From IMG/VR virus record IMGVR_UViG_3300050821_005271, positions 1-37,022 of that record: a stretch of DNA of 37,022 bases; one strand, given 5' to 3'. Below are positions 6,678 through 15,502 of the stretch, piece after piece; within the stretch, counting starts at the first letter, position 1, and each line of letters opens with the position of its first letter. Position numbers and translations under genes: made by a program. The stretch comes from a virus. The notes under the pieces were generated by a model, which worked only from the letters and a program-made list of their open reading frames with translations, was not told the DNA's origin and ran no database searches.

Positions 6678-6977
6678 TTATTTTTGCCCGCCTCGCCCGA
6701 GCCAATAGGCGACCACCCCGCCGAACGCCGCGACCAGGCCGCCGACAACCGCCGGGGTGACCTCGTCGTCGGATGGGATGTTGAACAAGAGCGAGAAGGC
6801 GATCACGCCGACCATCGATAAGACCACGATCATTGAAATGGCCAGCGGCCCGCCGGTCGGGTCAAAATGCTTGGTGACGATCAGCATAACAGTCGTCCCC
6901 GCCACGACCGCGACCACCGAAGCCAAGCTCGGATAGTCGAGGATCTTCGGAACTGGTGGAAGCTCGGCGAGGGTCAT
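6678..6977 (-). CDS. Probable holin (three transmembrane segments)
   Basis: 99 residues from the ATG at 6977, which follows the endolysin stop by 1 nt; a TTG three codons upstream is also possible. Three hydrophobic segments are visible, at about residues 18-36, 47-66 and 75-93, with a short charged loop (PSDDEV) between the second and third and a basic tail (GRGGQK). This size and topology fit a class I-like holin. Holins form inner-membrane lesions that release the endolysin. Adjacency to the M15 endolysin is the main support; some phage membrane proteins of unknown role look similar. Confidence 0.7.
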   Translation of the reverse strand: MTLAELPPVPKILDYPSLASVVAVVAGTTVMLIVTKHFDPTGGPLAISMIVVLSMVGVIAFSLLFNIPSDDEVTPAVVGGLVAAFGGVVAYWLGRGGQK

Positions 6978-6978
6978 C

Positions 6979-7431
6979 CTAAACAAAGCCGGTCTGTGTG
7001 CCGGAATTGTTGATGGTCATCGCCATGTGACGCGGCGCGCCGGCGCTCAGGCCAAGATGGACCCAAGTGTCATATTCATGGATCAACTGGTCGACGCCGA
7101 GGGTCTTCATGTGCGGCTCTAGCTTCTTGCAGATGGCTTTGGGCGTGCCAAAGCCAGGACATGAAAAGTCGGCGGCCAGCCCGCTCATGTGGGCGCTGCT
7201 TTTGCTGCCGCCGACCGCCGCGTTGACTTGCGGGCTGCGGTAGCCGGAACTGATTAAGATCGGCTTCTCGCCGAGAAGGCCGCGCACCTGCTCCATGACT
7301 TCGGCGGTGCGCTCCAGGTTCCGCCGCTCCTGGCTGTTCGCCGGCGGCACGTTGTTAAGGCCCTTGCGCGCCGCCGTCTGCGAGTCGGTCATTTCCTCAA
7401 GCGTGAAATGGGGCGTGAGTTGAGTCGCCAT
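6979..7431 (-). CDS. Endolysin, M15 D-Ala-D-Ala/L-Ala-D-Glu peptidase family
   Basis: 150 residues, ATG at 7431 with a good Shine-Dalgarno (AAAGGAG at 7438-7444). The peptidase M15A signature is complete: SGYRSP at residues 62-67, the first zinc ligands H81 and D88 in SSAHMSGLAADF, and the last ligand H125 in TWVHLGL. The enzyme cuts peptide stems of peptidoglycan. There is no signal peptide, so it needs the adjacent holin for release. At about 150 residues it is a normal single-domain M15A endolysin of Gram-negative phages. It is translated as a lysis pair with the downstream membrane protein. Confidence 0.92.
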   Translation of the reverse strand: MATQLTPHFTLEEMTDSQTAARKGLNNVPPANSQERRNLERTAEVMEQVRGLLGEKPILISSGYRSPQVNAAVGGSKSSAHMSGLAADFSCPGFGTPKAICKKLEPHMKTLGVDQLIHEYDTWVHLGLSAGAPRHMAMTINNSGTQTGFV

Positions 7432-7503
7432 GACTTGCTCCTTTCGAGAGGCCTCGGCCGACCGGACAGGCTGCGGGAGGACAGGCCAATCCGGCCGGTC
7501 GAG

Positions 7504-7531
7504 CAGAACGGCTTGCGTAAGGGCCGTTCTG
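7504..7531 (-). other. Hairpin between fibre gene stop and endolysin gene
   Basis: A 9-bp inverted repeat (CAGAACGGC at 7504-7512 and GCCGTTCTG at 7523-7531) with a 10-nt loop begins right after the stop of the fibre gene at 7533. There is no T-run in the minus-strand direction, so it is not a canonical intrinsic terminator. It may be a transcript-stabilising or processing hairpin that uncouples lysis gene expression from the tail operon. Confidence 0.45.
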
Positions 7532-7532
7532 T

Positions 7533-9179
7533 TCAGTGGTGGGGTGTGACTTGCGCCTCGAGGGAGGCGATGCGCGCCATCGCCTCTTGCAACGTCCTGG
7601 TTAGGGTGGGTAGTGTTTCCGCTTGCGCTCGCAACGCTTCGACCTCATCGATCAAGTCAGCAAGCGTGTTGGGGGTCGGGCCAAACTGCATGTACCCCGG
7701 AAGCACCGTAGTGCCAATCCGAACTAAGACGCCGGCGCCAATGCCGAGGTCGGCAAAGCCAAAACTAAACGCACCTCCAGTCGGATAAAAATCCTGATAC
7801 GATACGCCGCCAGAGGTAAGCTCTATTCCCCCAGTTACGCTGAGCCCACGAGGCAATAGCGCTCGGCCGCTGGCGCGAACGAGCCTTAGCACCGGGTTAT
7901 AAAGGGCCAGGCCGTTATCGTCCTGGCAAGAGATAACGAGATCAGACCCAGCATTCGAGCCGGTCTCGGCTGTGTTATCGCCAAGCGAGAGTATCCAGCG
8001 AAGCAAGCCGTTGACTTGGGCGCCGATGTTACGGCTGAATGGCGGCGCGGGGCCGTCGATCATCAGGCTCGCTCCTGAGACAAGAACTGGCGGCACCGTC
8101 ACCCCGACCGAAAAATTCGCGCTGGTTCCCAGGAGCGGTCCGGTCAGTTGACCGCCGATCAGCGGCAGGAAGCGACCGGTCGCCGTACCCACAAATTCTG
8201 TCGTCGCGAGGCGCTGCGAACTATCGCCCGGTAATTGAGTTGGCGCTTGAGGATTTCCGATGAAGTTCGGAGACAGGAGCAACGCCCCGCCCGCGCCGGT
8301 AATATCCGGCGGCAACAGGTTCACCGCGCCAACGCGGGTGTTGAAGCTAACGACGCCGTTATCTGGCCCTTGCGGACCGACCGGCCCTTGAGGCCCAGGC
8401 GGGCCGGTAAGCCCCTGCGGCCCTTCGTCGCCCTGCGGCCCTTGAGGGCCGATCGGGCCTTCCGGGCCAGGCGGCCCGCCCTCATCGCCCCTATCGCCCT
8501 TCTCGCCCTGCGGACCTTGGATCTGTCCGCCGTCGAGCCAGCCGGCGGTCGCCACCGTATCCGAGACGAACGTCCATTGATGTCCATCGACGGTGTAGAG
8601 GAGACCCATGCCAGGGAGCATTTGGATCGGCGCAGACGGCTTGCCCGGTCCGTCGAAGTCGATCGGGAGAAGACCGTCGATCGGCAGCATGGTTGGGTCG
8701 GCCACGTCACCGAAGTCGCCGACCAGCATCCCGTTCTGACCGGGCGGACCGTTGTTGCCAGGCGGACCTTGTGGGCCGCCCGGCGGACCGGGCGGCCCTT
8801 CTGGCCCTTCCGGCCCCGGCGGCCCCTGAACACCGGCGACGGTGATAAACCACTCGTCATGCGCGCCCGCCCCGGCGACGAGGTCGGCGAGAATCACAAG
8901 CTCATTGCTCGTTGGGTTATAGGAGAGGCAGTGGCCTTCGATGCCGGCGAGGTTCGAAGTGTCGGACGTATCAGCGGCCCGAAGCCGCATCCCCGACTGA
9001 AAGCCGAGGTTGAACTGATCCATAACGAACAGGAAAGGGACGAACGTCGGCGGCGAGGGCACGTCGATCTCGGTCGCGCTGGTGCCGGCGATTATTGGGC
9101 CCATCGGCGCATAAGGCGCAGCGAAGATTTCGGCGCCGGGAGGCGAGAGAGCGCCGGGGATGACTTGCTTGATGGTCAC
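7533..9179 (-). CDS. Collagen-like tail fibre protein
   Basis: 548 residues, GTG start at 9179 overlapping the upstream stop by GTGA. The N-terminal 118 residues form a globular module. Two Gly-X-Y collagen-like stretches follow, at about residues 119-150 and 221-274, separated by a beta-rich module containing a [20 protein letters not shown]-like segment. The C-terminal half ([21 protein letters not shown]..., then a [14 protein letters not shown] repeat) is typical of trimeric tail fibres, and the last about 35 residues form a coiled coil ([21 protein letters not shown]). The likely role is a trimeric receptor-binding or side fibre. It lies downstream of the baseplate genes, where Mu-like phages put their fibres. 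Confidence 0.85.
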   Translation of the reverse strand: MTIKQVIPGALSPPGAEIFAAPYAPMGPIIAGTSATEIDVPSPPTFVPFLFVMDQFNLGFQSGMRLRAADTSDTSNLAGIEGHCLSYNPTSNELVILADLVAGAGAHDEWFITVAGVQGPPGPEGPEGPPGPPGGPQGPPGNNGPPGQNGMLVGDFGDVADPTMLPIDGLLPIDFDGPGKPSAPIQMLPGMGLLYTVDGHQWTFVSDTVATAGWLDGGQIQGPQGEKGDRGDEGGPPGPEGPIGPQGPQGDEGPQGLTGPPGPQGPVGPQGPDNGVVSFNTRVGAVNLLPPDITGAGGALLLSPNFIGNPQAPTQLPGDSSQRLATTEFVGTATGRFLPLIGGQLTGPLLGTSANFSVGVTVPPVLVSGASLMIDGPAPPFSRNIGAQVNGLLRWILSLGDNTAETGSNAGSDLVISCQDDNGLALYNPVLRLVRASGRALLPRGLSVTGGIELTSGGVSYQDFYPTGGAFSFGFADLGIGAGVLVRIGTTVLPGYMQFGPTPNTLADLIDEVEALRAQAETLPTLTRTLQEAMARIASLEAQVTPHH

Positions 9180-9583
9180 GAGCGTGTAATCCCTTCGATG
9201 ACCTCTAGGTCGATTGTGAGCACGACTCGGCCGCCTCGAAAGCTGGCGTCGCGAGCGACGATGTCACCGACGTAGCGGCCGGCCCAGAGCGTTCGCATCG
9301 TTTCCTCGGGCACGTAGAAGATCAGATAGCCGAAATTCGGCGGCGAGCCGATCAGAAGCGACCGCTCGACGGTCGAGGCGGCGAGCACGATCTCGTGAAT
9401 CTCCGGTCGCCGCCTGAGGTGCATTTCGAAGCTGATGCCGCGCAAATCGAGTTGGTCGTAAGGCGGCGTCGGCTGGCTGTCGGCGACCAAAAAGACAAGC
9501 GTGTCGATCCAATCCTCGTTGTTCGCAACCTCTATGACGAGGTGCGCCAGCGGCAGGGCGAGAACATTGGTCGGCATCGCCAT
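9176..9583 (-). CDS. Small tail-fibre-associated protein, unknown
   Basis: 135 residues from the ATG at 9583, 8 nt after the upstream stop. The frame is open to a TTG at 9625, but that start would overlap the upstream gene by 34 nt and is less likely. The sequence alternates hydrophobic beta strands ([25 protein letters not shown]) with a proline-containing loop and looks like a compact beta-sandwich. No catalytic motif. It sits between two fibre genes and is GTGA-coupled to the collagen-like fibre, suggesting a fibre connector or an immunoglobulin-like accessory. Function is inference only. Confidence 0.65.
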   Translation of the reverse strand: MAMPTNVLALPLAHLVIEVANNEDWIDTLVFLVADSQPTPPYDQLDLRGISFEMHLRRRPEIHEIVLAASTVERSLLIGSPPNFGYLIFYVPEETMRTLWAGRYVGDIVARDASFRGGRVVLTIDLEVIEGITRS

Positions 9584-9591
9584 GAGAGCAT

Positions 9592-10050
9592 TCAGCCCTG
9601 GAAGGGAGCGGCGCGGGGCGGCCAATGGCTATCCGAGGTCGGGTCGGCCGGCAGTGCGCCAACCATCGCCTTGGCGGCTTGCCGGACGGCGTTGACATAG
9701 GTCCAAGCACGCTCGATCTCCGCCTTACGCTTTGCCGAATCCTTCGCCCCTCCGGCCGCCATGAGCCCAAGCTCCAAGGCGGCATTGCGTTGCGCATGTT
9801 CGGGAAAGACCGCGAGAATGCGCCGCGCCGCCTCGCCGCGTACGACCTGCTCCCGGTTGGCCTCCCGCCATCCGGGCATAAGCGCCGGCCCGGTTTGCGT
9901 GTTGGTAATCGCCGATGAGCGCAGCGACAGAACTGTCGCTTGAGCCCCATAGGCCGAAACCTCAATGGCCTGGCCATCCTCGTGATAGCCGAGCACCCTC
10001 ATAGGCCGGTCACGGAACGCCAATTCGGCTCGGTTGATGAAGACTTGCAT
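9592..10050 (-). CDS. Hypothetical protein in tail fibre cluster
   Basis: 152 residues with an ATG at 10050 and a purine-rich ribosome site (AAAGGGA) upstream, 17 nt after the beta-helix fibre gene. The first about 45 residues are beta-like (MQVFINRAELAFRDRPMRVLGYHEDGQAIEV), followed by a helical region (about 60-135) rich in alanine and arginine and a proline-rich tail. It may be a tail fibre assembly or attachment protein by position, but I see no match to the known DUF4376 or Mu gpU chaperone families. Unknown function. Confidence 0.65.
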   Translation of the reverse strand: MQVFINRAELAFRDRPMRVLGYHEDGQAIEVSAYGAQATVLSLRSSAITNTQTGPALMPGWREANREQVVRGEAARRILAVFPEHAQRNAALELGLMAAGGAKDSAKRKAEIERAWTYVNAVRQAAKAMVGALPADPTSDSHWPPRAAPFQG

Positions 10051-10067
10051 GTCGTAATCCGGTCCCT

Positions 10068-11825
10068 TTAAGAGCTGGCGATTGCGACCGTGGCGACCAT
10101 GGAGTTGAGATTGCCGACCGTGTTAGGCGGGGGCGAGCAGGTCACAAAGCCGGGAATAGGGTTGCCTTGGGCGTCCGGTTCCGTGATGAACGTGATCGTC
10201 GCGCCGATCTGCGCCGTGACATCGGTGCCGTTCTGTAGCGCCGTGCCCCACCAGGAAGCGATGCCGGAACCGTTGTCGCAATAGAGGCCCACGCCGCCGT
10301 TGCCTCGCGACGTGCAACTCTGAAGCCAGCCGGTGGCGAAGGTTATGCCGAAACCAAAATTAGCATTGCCGAATGACCCGCAATTGTTCGCCCACAAACC
10401 GGAACCGCCGCCGCCGAAGCCGCTGTGCATGTTCGCGCTGGCGAAACAACTTGTCGCGTACATTGTGCCACGGTTGTTGTAGCCGACTTGCGAGCCCCAC
10501 ACCGTGACATTGTCCAGGCTCGCTGCGAAACCAGGGTCAATACTGACGCCGGTTTGATTCCAGCCGACCGGGGGCAAGGCCAACTGCGCGCCAGTGATCA
10601 GGAGGTCTTGAAACCGAACCACGCCAGGGCCGGCGTTGGAGACGCCGAAGCCAACCGGCGGGATGACAATTTCGGTGCCATAGTAGACCGCGCGCATCAA
10701 GGCGATGTTGGCCGCCGAATCGGTCGCTCGCGCCCCCGCCGAATTGCCGGTCACTTGAAACGTCGACGATGACGGGCGGTTATTGCCGATCAGTGTGCCG
10801 CGAACAGCGATGCGGTCGCCGCTCGGATGCGAGACAGAGATCGGGCCGGGGTACACGCCGTTAGGTCCAGACCCGCCGCCTGCGACCATTTGCAAGGTGA
10901 CGAAGCCGCTCGCGCCGATCGTCTTGCGCCTGATGGCCGCCATCGCGAGAGCGACCGTATCGAACATCTGGCCTTGGCCGATCGTGTAGCTGACCTCGGC
11001 GGTAATCTCCGGATTGGGGGCGAAGCGAAGCGCGACGCCGTCGAAAAAGAACTGCACCACGTCGCCGGCGGCAATATCGCCTTGCAGCATGATCCCGCCG
11101 CCGTTGGGCAGGAGGTTGTACTCCGTCGGCGTGCCGCCGATATCGATCCGCATCACTGTCGCGCCGGGAGCGGTGTTGGCGACCTGGACGGCGAGAATAT
11201 CGCCGGCCGTGAGCGCGCTGGTAAGCGGCGTAAGGAAGATGGGAATAATGGTCCCCGCCGTCGTCGATTGGTCGTCCCCGAACGGGATGTTGACCGATTC
11301 ATAGGTAACGTCGCCGCCGGCGCCGCCGCCGAAATTGGATAGCTGAAATCCCGTGCCGTCATAGACCAGGGTGGCGATCGCGCCTTGCGGAAGATCGCCG
11401 GGGCTAAGAACATCGCTGTTCATTCTCCGGATCGGCACATTGCCGGCGCCGGCGTTGATGCTGGTGCGCCCGGTGCCGTCTCCAAGCAGCGCATTGGTGA
11501 ACCTGACACGGACATGAAGCTCGAGGCCGAGTGTGTAGGGGTTGACCCCGGGCGTGAACGGTGGATCGAAGGTGGCGACGATGTTGTTCGGGGTTCCCGT
11601 GTCGACTGCATAGTTGAGGCGCTGAGAGCGGATGCCCCTAGACAATTGCAGAAGGTCGATATCCGACGTGACAAAGCCGCTCTTCTCGATGACGCCGACG
11701 ATTTCACGCTGCGGCTGCTCGAACGCCGCCGCCGGTGGGATGGAGCCCTGCTGGCCGAGCGCCGGGTTGCCATTGATGTAAGCGCCATTCGGATCGCTCG
11801 TGCCCCATGGCGGTTGGTATTTCAT
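10068..11825 (-). CDS. Tail fibre/tailspike-like protein with right-handed beta-helix
   Basis: 585 residues. The N-terminal about 75 residues (WGTSDPNGAYINGNPALGQQ...) look like the virion-attachment end found in phage fibre proteins; residues about 75-270 form beta-rich modules. From about residue 340 the sequence has many short repeats with asparagine and glycine turns (GVSNAGPGVVRFQDLLITGAQ, SCTSRGNGGVGLYCDNG), typical of a right-handed parallel beta-helix as in tailspikes. No obvious catalytic pair was found, so enzymatic (depolymerase) activity is possible but unproven. The gene follows baseplate gp48 but is separated from it by the inserted HNH endonuclease gene. Confidence 0.8.
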   Translation of the reverse strand: MKYQPPWGTSDPNGAYINGNPALGQQGSIPPAAAFEQPQREIVGVIEKSGFVTSDIDLLQLSRGIRSQRLNYAVDTGTPNNIVATFDPPFTPGVNPYTLGLELHVRVRFTNALLGDGTGRTSINAGAGNVPIRRMNSDVLSPGDLPQGAIATLVYDGTGFQLSNFGGGAGGDVTYESVNIPFGDDQSTTAGTIIPIFLTPLTSALTAGDILAVQVANTAPGATVMRIDIGGTPTEYNLLPNGGGIMLQGDIAAGDVVQFFFDGVALRFAPNPEITAEVSYTIGQGQMFDTVALAMAAIRRKTIGASGFVTLQMVAGGGSGPNGVYPGPISVSHPSGDRIAVRGTLIGNNRPSSSTFQVTGNSAGARATDSAANIALMRAVYYGTEIVIPPVGFGVSNAGPGVVRFQDLLITGAQLALPPVGWNQTGVSIDPGFAASLDNVTVWGSQVGYNNRGTMYATSCFASANMHSGFGGGGSGLWANNCGSFGNANFGFGITFATGWLQSCTSRGNGGVGLYCDNGSGIASWWGTALQNGTDVTAQIGATITFITEPDAQGNPIPGFVTCSPPPNTVGNLNSMVATVAIASS

Positions 11826-11863
11826 TGGTCTTGCCCATGGTTGTGGGTTTGGTAGGCTTCACG

Positions 11864-12409
11864 ATGCCTAGACCCAACCCGATCGCCTTGCCGACGCAGG
11901 ATTACCTGCGCGCCTGCTTTTCCTACGATCCGGAGACGGGCGTGCTCACATGGCGGGTGCGACCGCGCGAGCATTTCGCGAGCGACCGGCAATGGCACGG
12001 AACTAACACAATGCGCGCCGGCAAAGTCGCCGGGCATTTTCGCGAGGACGGCTACTTCTACCTTGGCCTTGCTCAATCGTTTTATCTGGCTCACCGCATC
12101 ATCTGGAAGCTCATGACCGGCGAGGAGCCGCCGGAACAGATTGACCACCGCGATGTCGATCCCAGCAACAACCGTTGGGACAACTTGCGTTCGGCGAACC
12201 AGACCGAGCAGAATTGCAACAAACGCCTGCGGCAAATCAACGCCACTGGACGCCGAGGCGTCTATTTCGGAAGGGACGGAAAAGCGATAGCCCAGTTTAC
12301 CGCCGACGGCGTGACACGCCATCTTGGCGTCTTCGCCACGGTCGAGGAGGCGGGAGACTTCGCCGATGCTGTCAGACGCGAGGTCCATGGCGAGTTCTTC
12401 CACGGCTAG
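11864..12409 (+). CDS. HNH homing endonuclease with AP2-like DNA-binding domain
   Basis: 181 residues, starting at the ATG at 11864; an upstream in-frame start at 11807 would overlap the fibre gene and is rejected. The N-terminal SYDPETGVLTW segment and H77 (LAHRIIW) lead into the HNH core with IDHRD at 93-97, N102/N103 and the WDNLR motif at 105-109. Residues about 130-175 form an AP2-type beta-sheet DNA-binding domain (RGVYFGRDGKAIAQF...HLGVF). This is a free-standing homing endonuclease, a selfish element that cuts cognate sites in related phages. It lies antisense within the late operon between gp48 and a fibre gene; its stop shares a CTAG with the gp48 stop. All catalytic residues look intact. 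Confidence 0.92.
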   Translation: MPRPNPIALPTQDYLRACFSYDPETGVLTWRVRPREHFASDRQWHGTNTMRAGKVAGHFREDGYFYLGLAQSFYLAHRIIWKLMTGEEPPEQIDHRDVDPSNNRWDNLRSANQTEQNCNKRLRQINATGRRGVYFGRDGKAIAQFTADGVTRHLGVFATVEEAGDFADAVRREVHGEFFHG

Positions 12410-13125
12410 GGCGTCCCAGCCATGGGGTCGTCGTAGTCAAAGGGGGTGTAATCAAAGACCAAAAAACTATGTGCAGGTTTCCACCTCCATAAAAGACACT
12501 CAACTGCCAGAGGATTGCGGAACTCGAGATGATGATCGACGCCCGCCTGACCCGCGCCGGAGCGAAACCAAGTCAGACCCGTGTAACCGACCTGAGCGGT
12601 CCAGACGAAGCGGCCCTCGGGGGGTCCGATGTACCAACGATGAAGATCCTCTCCCGGTGGCCTCGTATCGCCGCAGCGGCTTATGCCCGCCATGAATGGC
12701 GACCACTCCGTGATGACGATCCGGAAGCCGAGCCACTCCATCAGGTTAATGAAATACTGACGCGATTGCCCGCCTTGCCAAGTCATCTTGGTGACGAGCA
12801 TCCGCTGCCGCTCGCCGATTGTTTGAACCTCGGGAAAGCACTCCTCTGGCAGGCCCCATGCGCGTTCCCATTCGGGGAGCAATTCGACCGTTCGCTGCGG
12901 ATCGGACTCGCGCTCGAGAAGGTCGGCGGCGCGGCCGTCGACGTAGCCGAAGAACCACGCCAGCGCATCGCACAGCCGGCGAATGACGCTCGTACGCGCG
13001 GTCGGCCACGCGTCGCCGCGCGGCATCAGCGTTTGAAAGCCCTCGGCGTAATCATCACCATTTCGCCGGACGTACTTGTCCAGTGTCATCATCGCGCGAA
13101 GCTGATCGAGCGAGAGCGGCTTCAT
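12406..13125 (-). CDS. Baseplate protein, Mu gp48-like (DUF2313/YmfQ family)
   Basis: 239 residues, start ATGA-coupled to the gp47-like gene. The family signature is seen in the order TLMPRGDAWP (residues about 32-41) near the N terminus, then a helical region ending with RDWERAWGLPEE-like residues (LPEWERAWGLPEEC, about 82-95) and RQRMLVTKMTWQGGQS (about 106-121). Mu gp48 connects the baseplate wedge to the tail fibres. The gene order gp45-46-47-48-fibre is the same as in Mu. The downstream fibre gene is separated by an HNH endonuclease gene, so its translation is no longer coupled to this one. Confidence 0.88.
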   Translation of the reverse strand: MKPLSLDQLRAMMTLDKYVRRNGDDYAEGFQTLMPRGDAWPTARTSVIRRLCDALAWFFGYVDGRAADLLERESDPQRTVELLPEWERAWGLPEECFPEVQTIGERQRMLVTKMTWQGGQSRQYFINLMEWLGFRIVITEWSPFMAGISRCGDTRPPGEDLHRWYIGPPEGRFVWTAQVGYTGLTWFRSGAGQAGVDHHLEFRNPLAVECLLWRWKPAHSFLVFDYTPFDYDDPMAGTP

Positions 13126-14219
13126 AGGTTTCTACCGTAAACAATATTCCCGAGGACGGGCATGTGACCAGGCGAGGGCATGTAATCATCCGCCGCATTG
13201 GTGAGCGTATAGGAGATCACGCCGGGGGCCGACATGATCGCGTAGTTCTTCCACGCCGCATAGATTGGCTGACCAGGCACGGCGCGGTCGCGCAGCATGA
13301 GTTGAAGGGAGACGCCGATCGCCGCTCGGACGGTCGGTGTATCAGGGATGAGACGGTCGATCTGGACGTCGACCCGGCGAGGGATCGGCGCGACGACAAA
13401 CATGTCCTTGATCGCCACCGGCCTGAGCTTGTCGAGGGCCTGGGTAACGGCGTTGACGTCGCTCTGACGGGGAAAGCCGCCCTCGTCGGCGCGCAAATTG
13501 TCCATCATGAAGCGGACGGTGACAGTACCCATGCCCATTTCAAGCGGGTAGCACCAGGCGCGGGTGACGCCGGGCACGCCGAGCGCCCAAAGCTCATAGT
13601 CGATGTTGGCGCCGCCCTGAGGCGGTTGGCGAATGCGCAAAAGCACCCGCGCGCGTAGCTCCTCGGTCGTCTCCTCGTCGACGCCGTGATCCATGGTGAT
13701 GACGGTTGCGTCGGTGTCGATGCCGGGACCGGGATTGACGACGCGCATCGTCGAGCCCGGCTCGAGGTTGCCGCCGGCGCCCGGATCGAGCGCGCGGCAT
13801 GGCGCAGGCGTCGGCGCGCCGCCGGAGGCGATAAAAACCGTCTGGGTCGTTTCATAATCGACATCGCCATTGACGCCGCCGACGAGCCGTTGACCGATCG
13901 GAACCGGGGTCCAGGTCGTGCCGGTCAAATAGACGCTGCCCTCGGCGAGAGTCGCGAGCTTGCGTCCGGTGGTGCCGTCGGCGTTCTTGAGCCACATGTG
14001 GCCGAAGCGATCGAGCCATCGGACGGCCGTGTCCGGCATCAACTCCTTGGCCAGCTCGTCGATATATTGCAGCACCAGATGACAAAGGCCGGCCGAGACG
14101 TCCGCGAGCACGCGCAGGATCGAATTCGGGATCGAGGCGTCCGCGCCTTCGAGGTTGCCTTTGACCTTGTCGCGAACAAGGATGCGCGTCTCTTTGAGGG
14201 TGGGCGTCACCCAAGGCAT
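13122..14219 (-). CDS. Baseplate protein J-like (Mu gp47)
   Basis: 365 residues from the ATG at 14219, which follows the gp46-like stop; the frame is open to 14354 but the extra segment overlaps gp46 and is rejected. The order of elements matches the baseplate J family: an N-terminal LKETRILVRDKVKG helix, a helical hairpin, the central beta-rich TMRVVNPGPGIDTDATV region, and the GVDEETTEELRARVLLRIRQPPQGG motif (about 178-202) followed by VPGVTRAW. Mu gp47 forms part of the baseplate wedge that transmits contraction. Neighbouring genes are the other wedge proteins in Mu order. Confidence 0.92.
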   Translation of the reverse strand: MPWVTPTLKETRILVRDKVKGNLEGADASIPNSILRVLADVSAGLCHLVLQYIDELAKELMPDTAVRWLDRFGHMWLKNADGTTGRKLATLAEGSVYLTGTTWTPVPIGQRLVGGVNGDVDYETTQTVFIASGGAPTPAPCRALDPGAGGNLEPGSTMRVVNPGPGIDTDATVITMDHGVDEETTEELRARVLLRIRQPPQGGANIDYELWALGVPGVTRAWCYPLEMGMGTVTVRFMMDNLRADEGGFPRQSDVNAVTQALDKLRPVAIKDMFVVAPIPRRVDVQIDRLIPDTPTVRAAIGVSLQLMLRDRAVPGQPIYAAWKNYAIMSAPGVISYTLTNAADDYMPSPGHMPVLGNIVYGRNL

Positions 14220-14220
14220 T

Positions 14221-14739
14221 TCAGTTGGCCTCGTCTTCGTATTCGAGCAGCCCGGCCCACGCGATCTGATAGCGAAGGTCGACCGCCAGCGTCGGGCCGC
14301 GGTACATGATGACGTGCGCGTCAATGCGCTCGCGGCCGACTCGCTGGACGTCAACGCTCAACGTCGAGGCGATGCGGCGATCGAGGAAGGGCTGCAACGC
14401 TTCGCGGATATAGCGGTCGACGCGGGTGACGGTCGCGCCGCGCCGGCTTCCAGGGTCCTCGATCTTGTCGCGCTTGAGCAGCCAGAGGCGCGAACCGATC
14501 GGCCAGCCATCCCAGATCTCCTCGGCGTCGAGATCGCCCCACCAGCCAGCACGGTCGGTCGAATCGGGATCGGGAAGGATATCGTCCCGCTCGGCGAGCG
14601 CGTCGGTGCCGAGCGCGACGATCACCGCGGTCGCCAGCGCATAGCGGTCGTCGATCATGCCGTTGTCGCGGATCGAGGCGTCGACGGTGACAGAGTAGCG
14701 CGGAAAGAGCGTGTTCTGGGTTAAGCGGATGTCGGTCAT
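14221..14739 (-). CDS. Baseplate wedge protein, Mu gp46-like
   Basis: 172 residues. Family features are the N-terminal MTDIRLTQN, the early LATAVIVALGTDALAERDDILPDPDSTDRAGWWGD region (a D-rich segment then GWWGD), WPIGSRLWLLKRDK near residues 79-92, and a TVTRVDRYIREAL helix. These define the phage GP46 family. The protein belongs to the gp25/W-like wedge complex. Start overlaps the gp45-like stop by one base (TGATG). It lies between gp45 and gp47 as in Mu. Confidence 0.9.
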   Translation of the reverse strand: MTDIRLTQNTLFPRYSVTVDASIRDNGMIDDRYALATAVIVALGTDALAERDDILPDPDSTDRAGWWGDLDAEEIWDGWPIGSRLWLLKRDKIEDPGSRRGATVTRVDRYIREALQPFLDRRIASTLSVDVQRVGRERIDAHVIMYRGPTLAVDLRYQIAWAGLLEYEDEAN

Positions 14740-15494
14740 CAGCCGATGCGCGCGTTCACGTTAGTCGAGGGAACGTTACCGACACAAAGGACCTTAGCGA
14801 ACGTGTGGCCCTTGGCCGGATCGCCGCCGAGGTAGACTTGCCCATCGCGCACGATCACGGCGGTCCCGTCCGGCAGACTGATCTCGTGCGCCTTGTTGAC
14901 GCTCACCGTGCCGTCGTCGGTGAGTTCGAAATGAGCCGCGCTCTCGGCCTTGTAAACGGGCTTTTGCCCCATCTCCTCCTTGCCGTTCGCCTGGCCGCCG
15001 GCGGCGCTCGCGCCTTCCGCGAAGGTCGAGGCCCCGCCTTGCCCGGAGGCCTCTTTCTTTTGCAGTTGGAGGCGCAGCTTTTTGCCGGCGCCGGCGAACG
15101 CGGACATGAACGTCCCGATGCCGTTCATGTGGAATTGCTGGCCGGTGTCCTTGCCGCCGAACAAGGCGACGTCGCCGGGGACAAGGCCCTTCATCCGGTG
15201 GCGGCGATCGTCGACTGGGCCCATCGATGGAAACGACCGATTGCCGCCAATGAACGAGACGAACGCCTCCGGACCGAGGCCAGGCTTGCCGTCCTTCTCC
15301 GGATCGGGGTCGAACGGGACCGAAGTAAAGCCATATTGCTGAGCGTGCTCGATGCCCTTGCGCGCCTCGCCCTTCATGAAGCTCGCCGCGACCTCCTGCA
15401 CGCCCTTGAGATCGTCAAACTTAGACAAGAGAGCGCGGGCGCCGCCGGCCGAATAGGCGCGGAATGAACTGTTTGCGGGCGTAGCGCGATGCAT
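14739..15494 (-). CDS. Baseplate spike protein, Mu gp45-like
   Basis: 251 residues. The N terminus (MHRATPANSSFRAYSAGGARALLSKFDDLKGVQEV) resembles Mu gp45, and the phrase VSFIGGNRSF (residues about 79-88) followed by VPGDVALFGGKDTGQQFHM (about 105-123) fits its OB-fold/beta-helix spike architecture. The C-terminal segment ends with a VYLGGDPAKGHTFAKVLCVGN motif common in the family. Mu gp45 forms the membrane-piercing spike tip that binds iron through HxH in some relatives; no such HxH motif is seen here. The middle is unusually charged and lysine-rich (about 135-180). Confidence 0.85.
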   Translation of the reverse strand: MHRATPANSSFRAYSAGGARALLSKFDDLKGVQEVAASFMKGEARKGIEHAQQYGFTSVPFDPDPEKDGKPGLGPEAFVSFIGGNRSFPSMGPVDDRRHRMKGLVPGDVALFGGKDTGQQFHMNGIGTFMSAFAGAGKKLRLQLQKKEASGQGGASTFAEGASAAGGQANGKEEMGQKPVYKAESAAHFELTDDGTVSVNKAHEISLPDGTAVIVRDGQVYLGGDPAKGHTFAKVLCVGNVPSTNVNARIG

Positions 15495-15502
15495 GGTTTC
15501 TC

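Noticed and set aside
8235-9275. 346-codon + strand open frame opposite the collagen-like fibre gene
   Set aside because: It is antisense to the Gly-X-Y gene, is very arginine-rich and has no ribosome site or family features; a high-GC shadow.
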